NCBI RefSeq assembly: GCF_921294215.1
Contig: NZ_CAKLDM010000002.1
Coordinates: 1-64,000 of the forward strand
Source: Vibrio marisflavi CECT 7928
GTDB lineage: Bacteria; Pseudomonadota; Gammaproteobacteria; Enterobacterales; Vibrionaceae
Reading direction: 5' to 3'
Length of the DNA: 64,000 nt
In this document: in pieces, positions 63,711 through 64,000 of the stretch
How positions within the stretch are numbered: the first letter of the stretch is position 1
Layout: each line of letters starts with the position of its first letter
Notes under the pieces: model-generated
Seen by the model: the letters and a program-made list of their open reading frames with translations, nothing else
What the model was told of the DNA's origin: nothing
Databases searched by the model: none
Made by a program: the position numbers and the translations under genes

Positions 63711-63881
63711 TTATCCATTTAAAGTAGTCGATGAAAGGGTTGAATTGCTTTCTCTATCGATATCTTCATCTAAGGTTAACTCTTCAAACTCAATCCCTAG
63801 AGCGTCACAAGCTTCTTTTCTGCTAACGCCGAGGTGAATCATGTACATTGAAATCGCCATTTCCCAACTAGTATTAGTCAT
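63711..63881 (-). CDS. small hypothetical protein (56 residues)
   Basis: A 56-codon minus-strand frame with AAGGT 9 bases upstream of the ATG. The peptide starts MTNTSWEMAISMYMIHLGVS and has an acidic middle (EFEELTLDEDIDRE) and a Ser/Thr-rich tail. The segment LGVSRKEACDALGIEFEEL could form a helix-turn-helix-like pair. No signal peptide or membrane segment. I do not recognise the family. Confidence 0.65.
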   Translation of the reverse strand: MTNTSWEMAISMYMIHLGVSRKEACDALGIEFEELTLDEDIDRESNSTLSSTTLNG

Positions 63882-64000
63882 TTCGATACCTTATTAAATA
63901 AATGCTCAAATCAAAGCTGTTGTAATAATAATTTGCATAGCTTCCACTTATTGAAAGTGGTCAAATAATTTGATTTATTTGCTATTTATATATCGCTCTC

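Overview
The window looks like a piece of the large chromosome of a Vibrio (Vibrionaceae, Gammaproteobacteria). The basis is gene content and order, rRNA and tRNA sequences, Vibrio-type blocks (rpoN-ptsN-rapZ-npr-mgtE; pilT-pilU beside yggS-proC-yggT; metK-tkt-epd-pgk-fba), moderate base composition and frequent CTA leucine codons in highly expressed genes. The assignment rests on recognition of families and gene order; no search was run.

Layout. (1) 1-7315: the 3' part of one rRNA operon (23S, 5S) followed in tandem by a complete one (16S, tRNA-Ala(GGC), 23S, 5S, tRNA-Asp, tRNA-Trp, terminator). (2) 7316-7750: three progressively decayed tandem copies of the tRNA-Trp plus terminator unit. 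(3) 7929-16679, minus strand: mgtE, npr, rapZ, ptsN, hpf, rpoN, lptB, lptA, lptC, a 31-codon remnant where kdsC should be, kdsD and a YrbG-type exchanger; that is, nitrogen-PTS/sigma-54 control together with KDO and LPS export. (4) 16930-22407, plus strand: the mlaFEDCB phospholipid transport operon, ibaG, murA, plsC. (5) 22684-23905, minus strand: two related tRNA clusters (Phe, Thr, Asn) with near-identical promoters and terminators. (6) 24009-35296: mltC-yggX-mutY; trmB and glsB; hemW, rdgB, a DUF4426 gene, yggT, proC, yggS; and the divergent pilT-pilU motility ATPases. (7) 35325-40990, minus strand: ruvX, yqgE, gshB, rsmE, sprT, a DUF2189 membrane protein, metK. The extracellular nuclease gene (dns/endA) that V. 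cholerae carries between rsmE and sprT is absent. (8) 41316-53840: tkt, epd, pgk, fba, an MscS channel, a SIMPL-domain protein, a small membrane protein, pyk, a DeoR-family regulator and glmS. (9) 53922-64000: an accessory-looking stretch with a YtoQ-family gene, a secreted GH5 endoglucanase carrying CBM6 and CBM5/12-like modules, two LacI-family regulators, and a minus-strand cellobiose-type PTS operon (IIC, IIB, GH1 phospho-beta-glucosidase, ROK kinase, IIA) with a double operator upstream, then a small hypothetical gene.

How it works together: the last region reads as a beta-glucan route. The enzyme cuts the polymer outside the cell, the PTS imports and phosphorylates the disaccharide, GH1 splits it, and the ROK kinase can phosphorylate the free glucose. 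An AscG-like repressor beside the operon is the best candidate for the palindromic operators. The most unusual signals are the tRNA-Trp relics, the in-frame collapse of kdsC that keeps translational coupling to both neighbours, the missing dns gene, and a long inverted repeat upstream of pyk. I did not find a phage, insertion sequence, CRISPR array or defence system.
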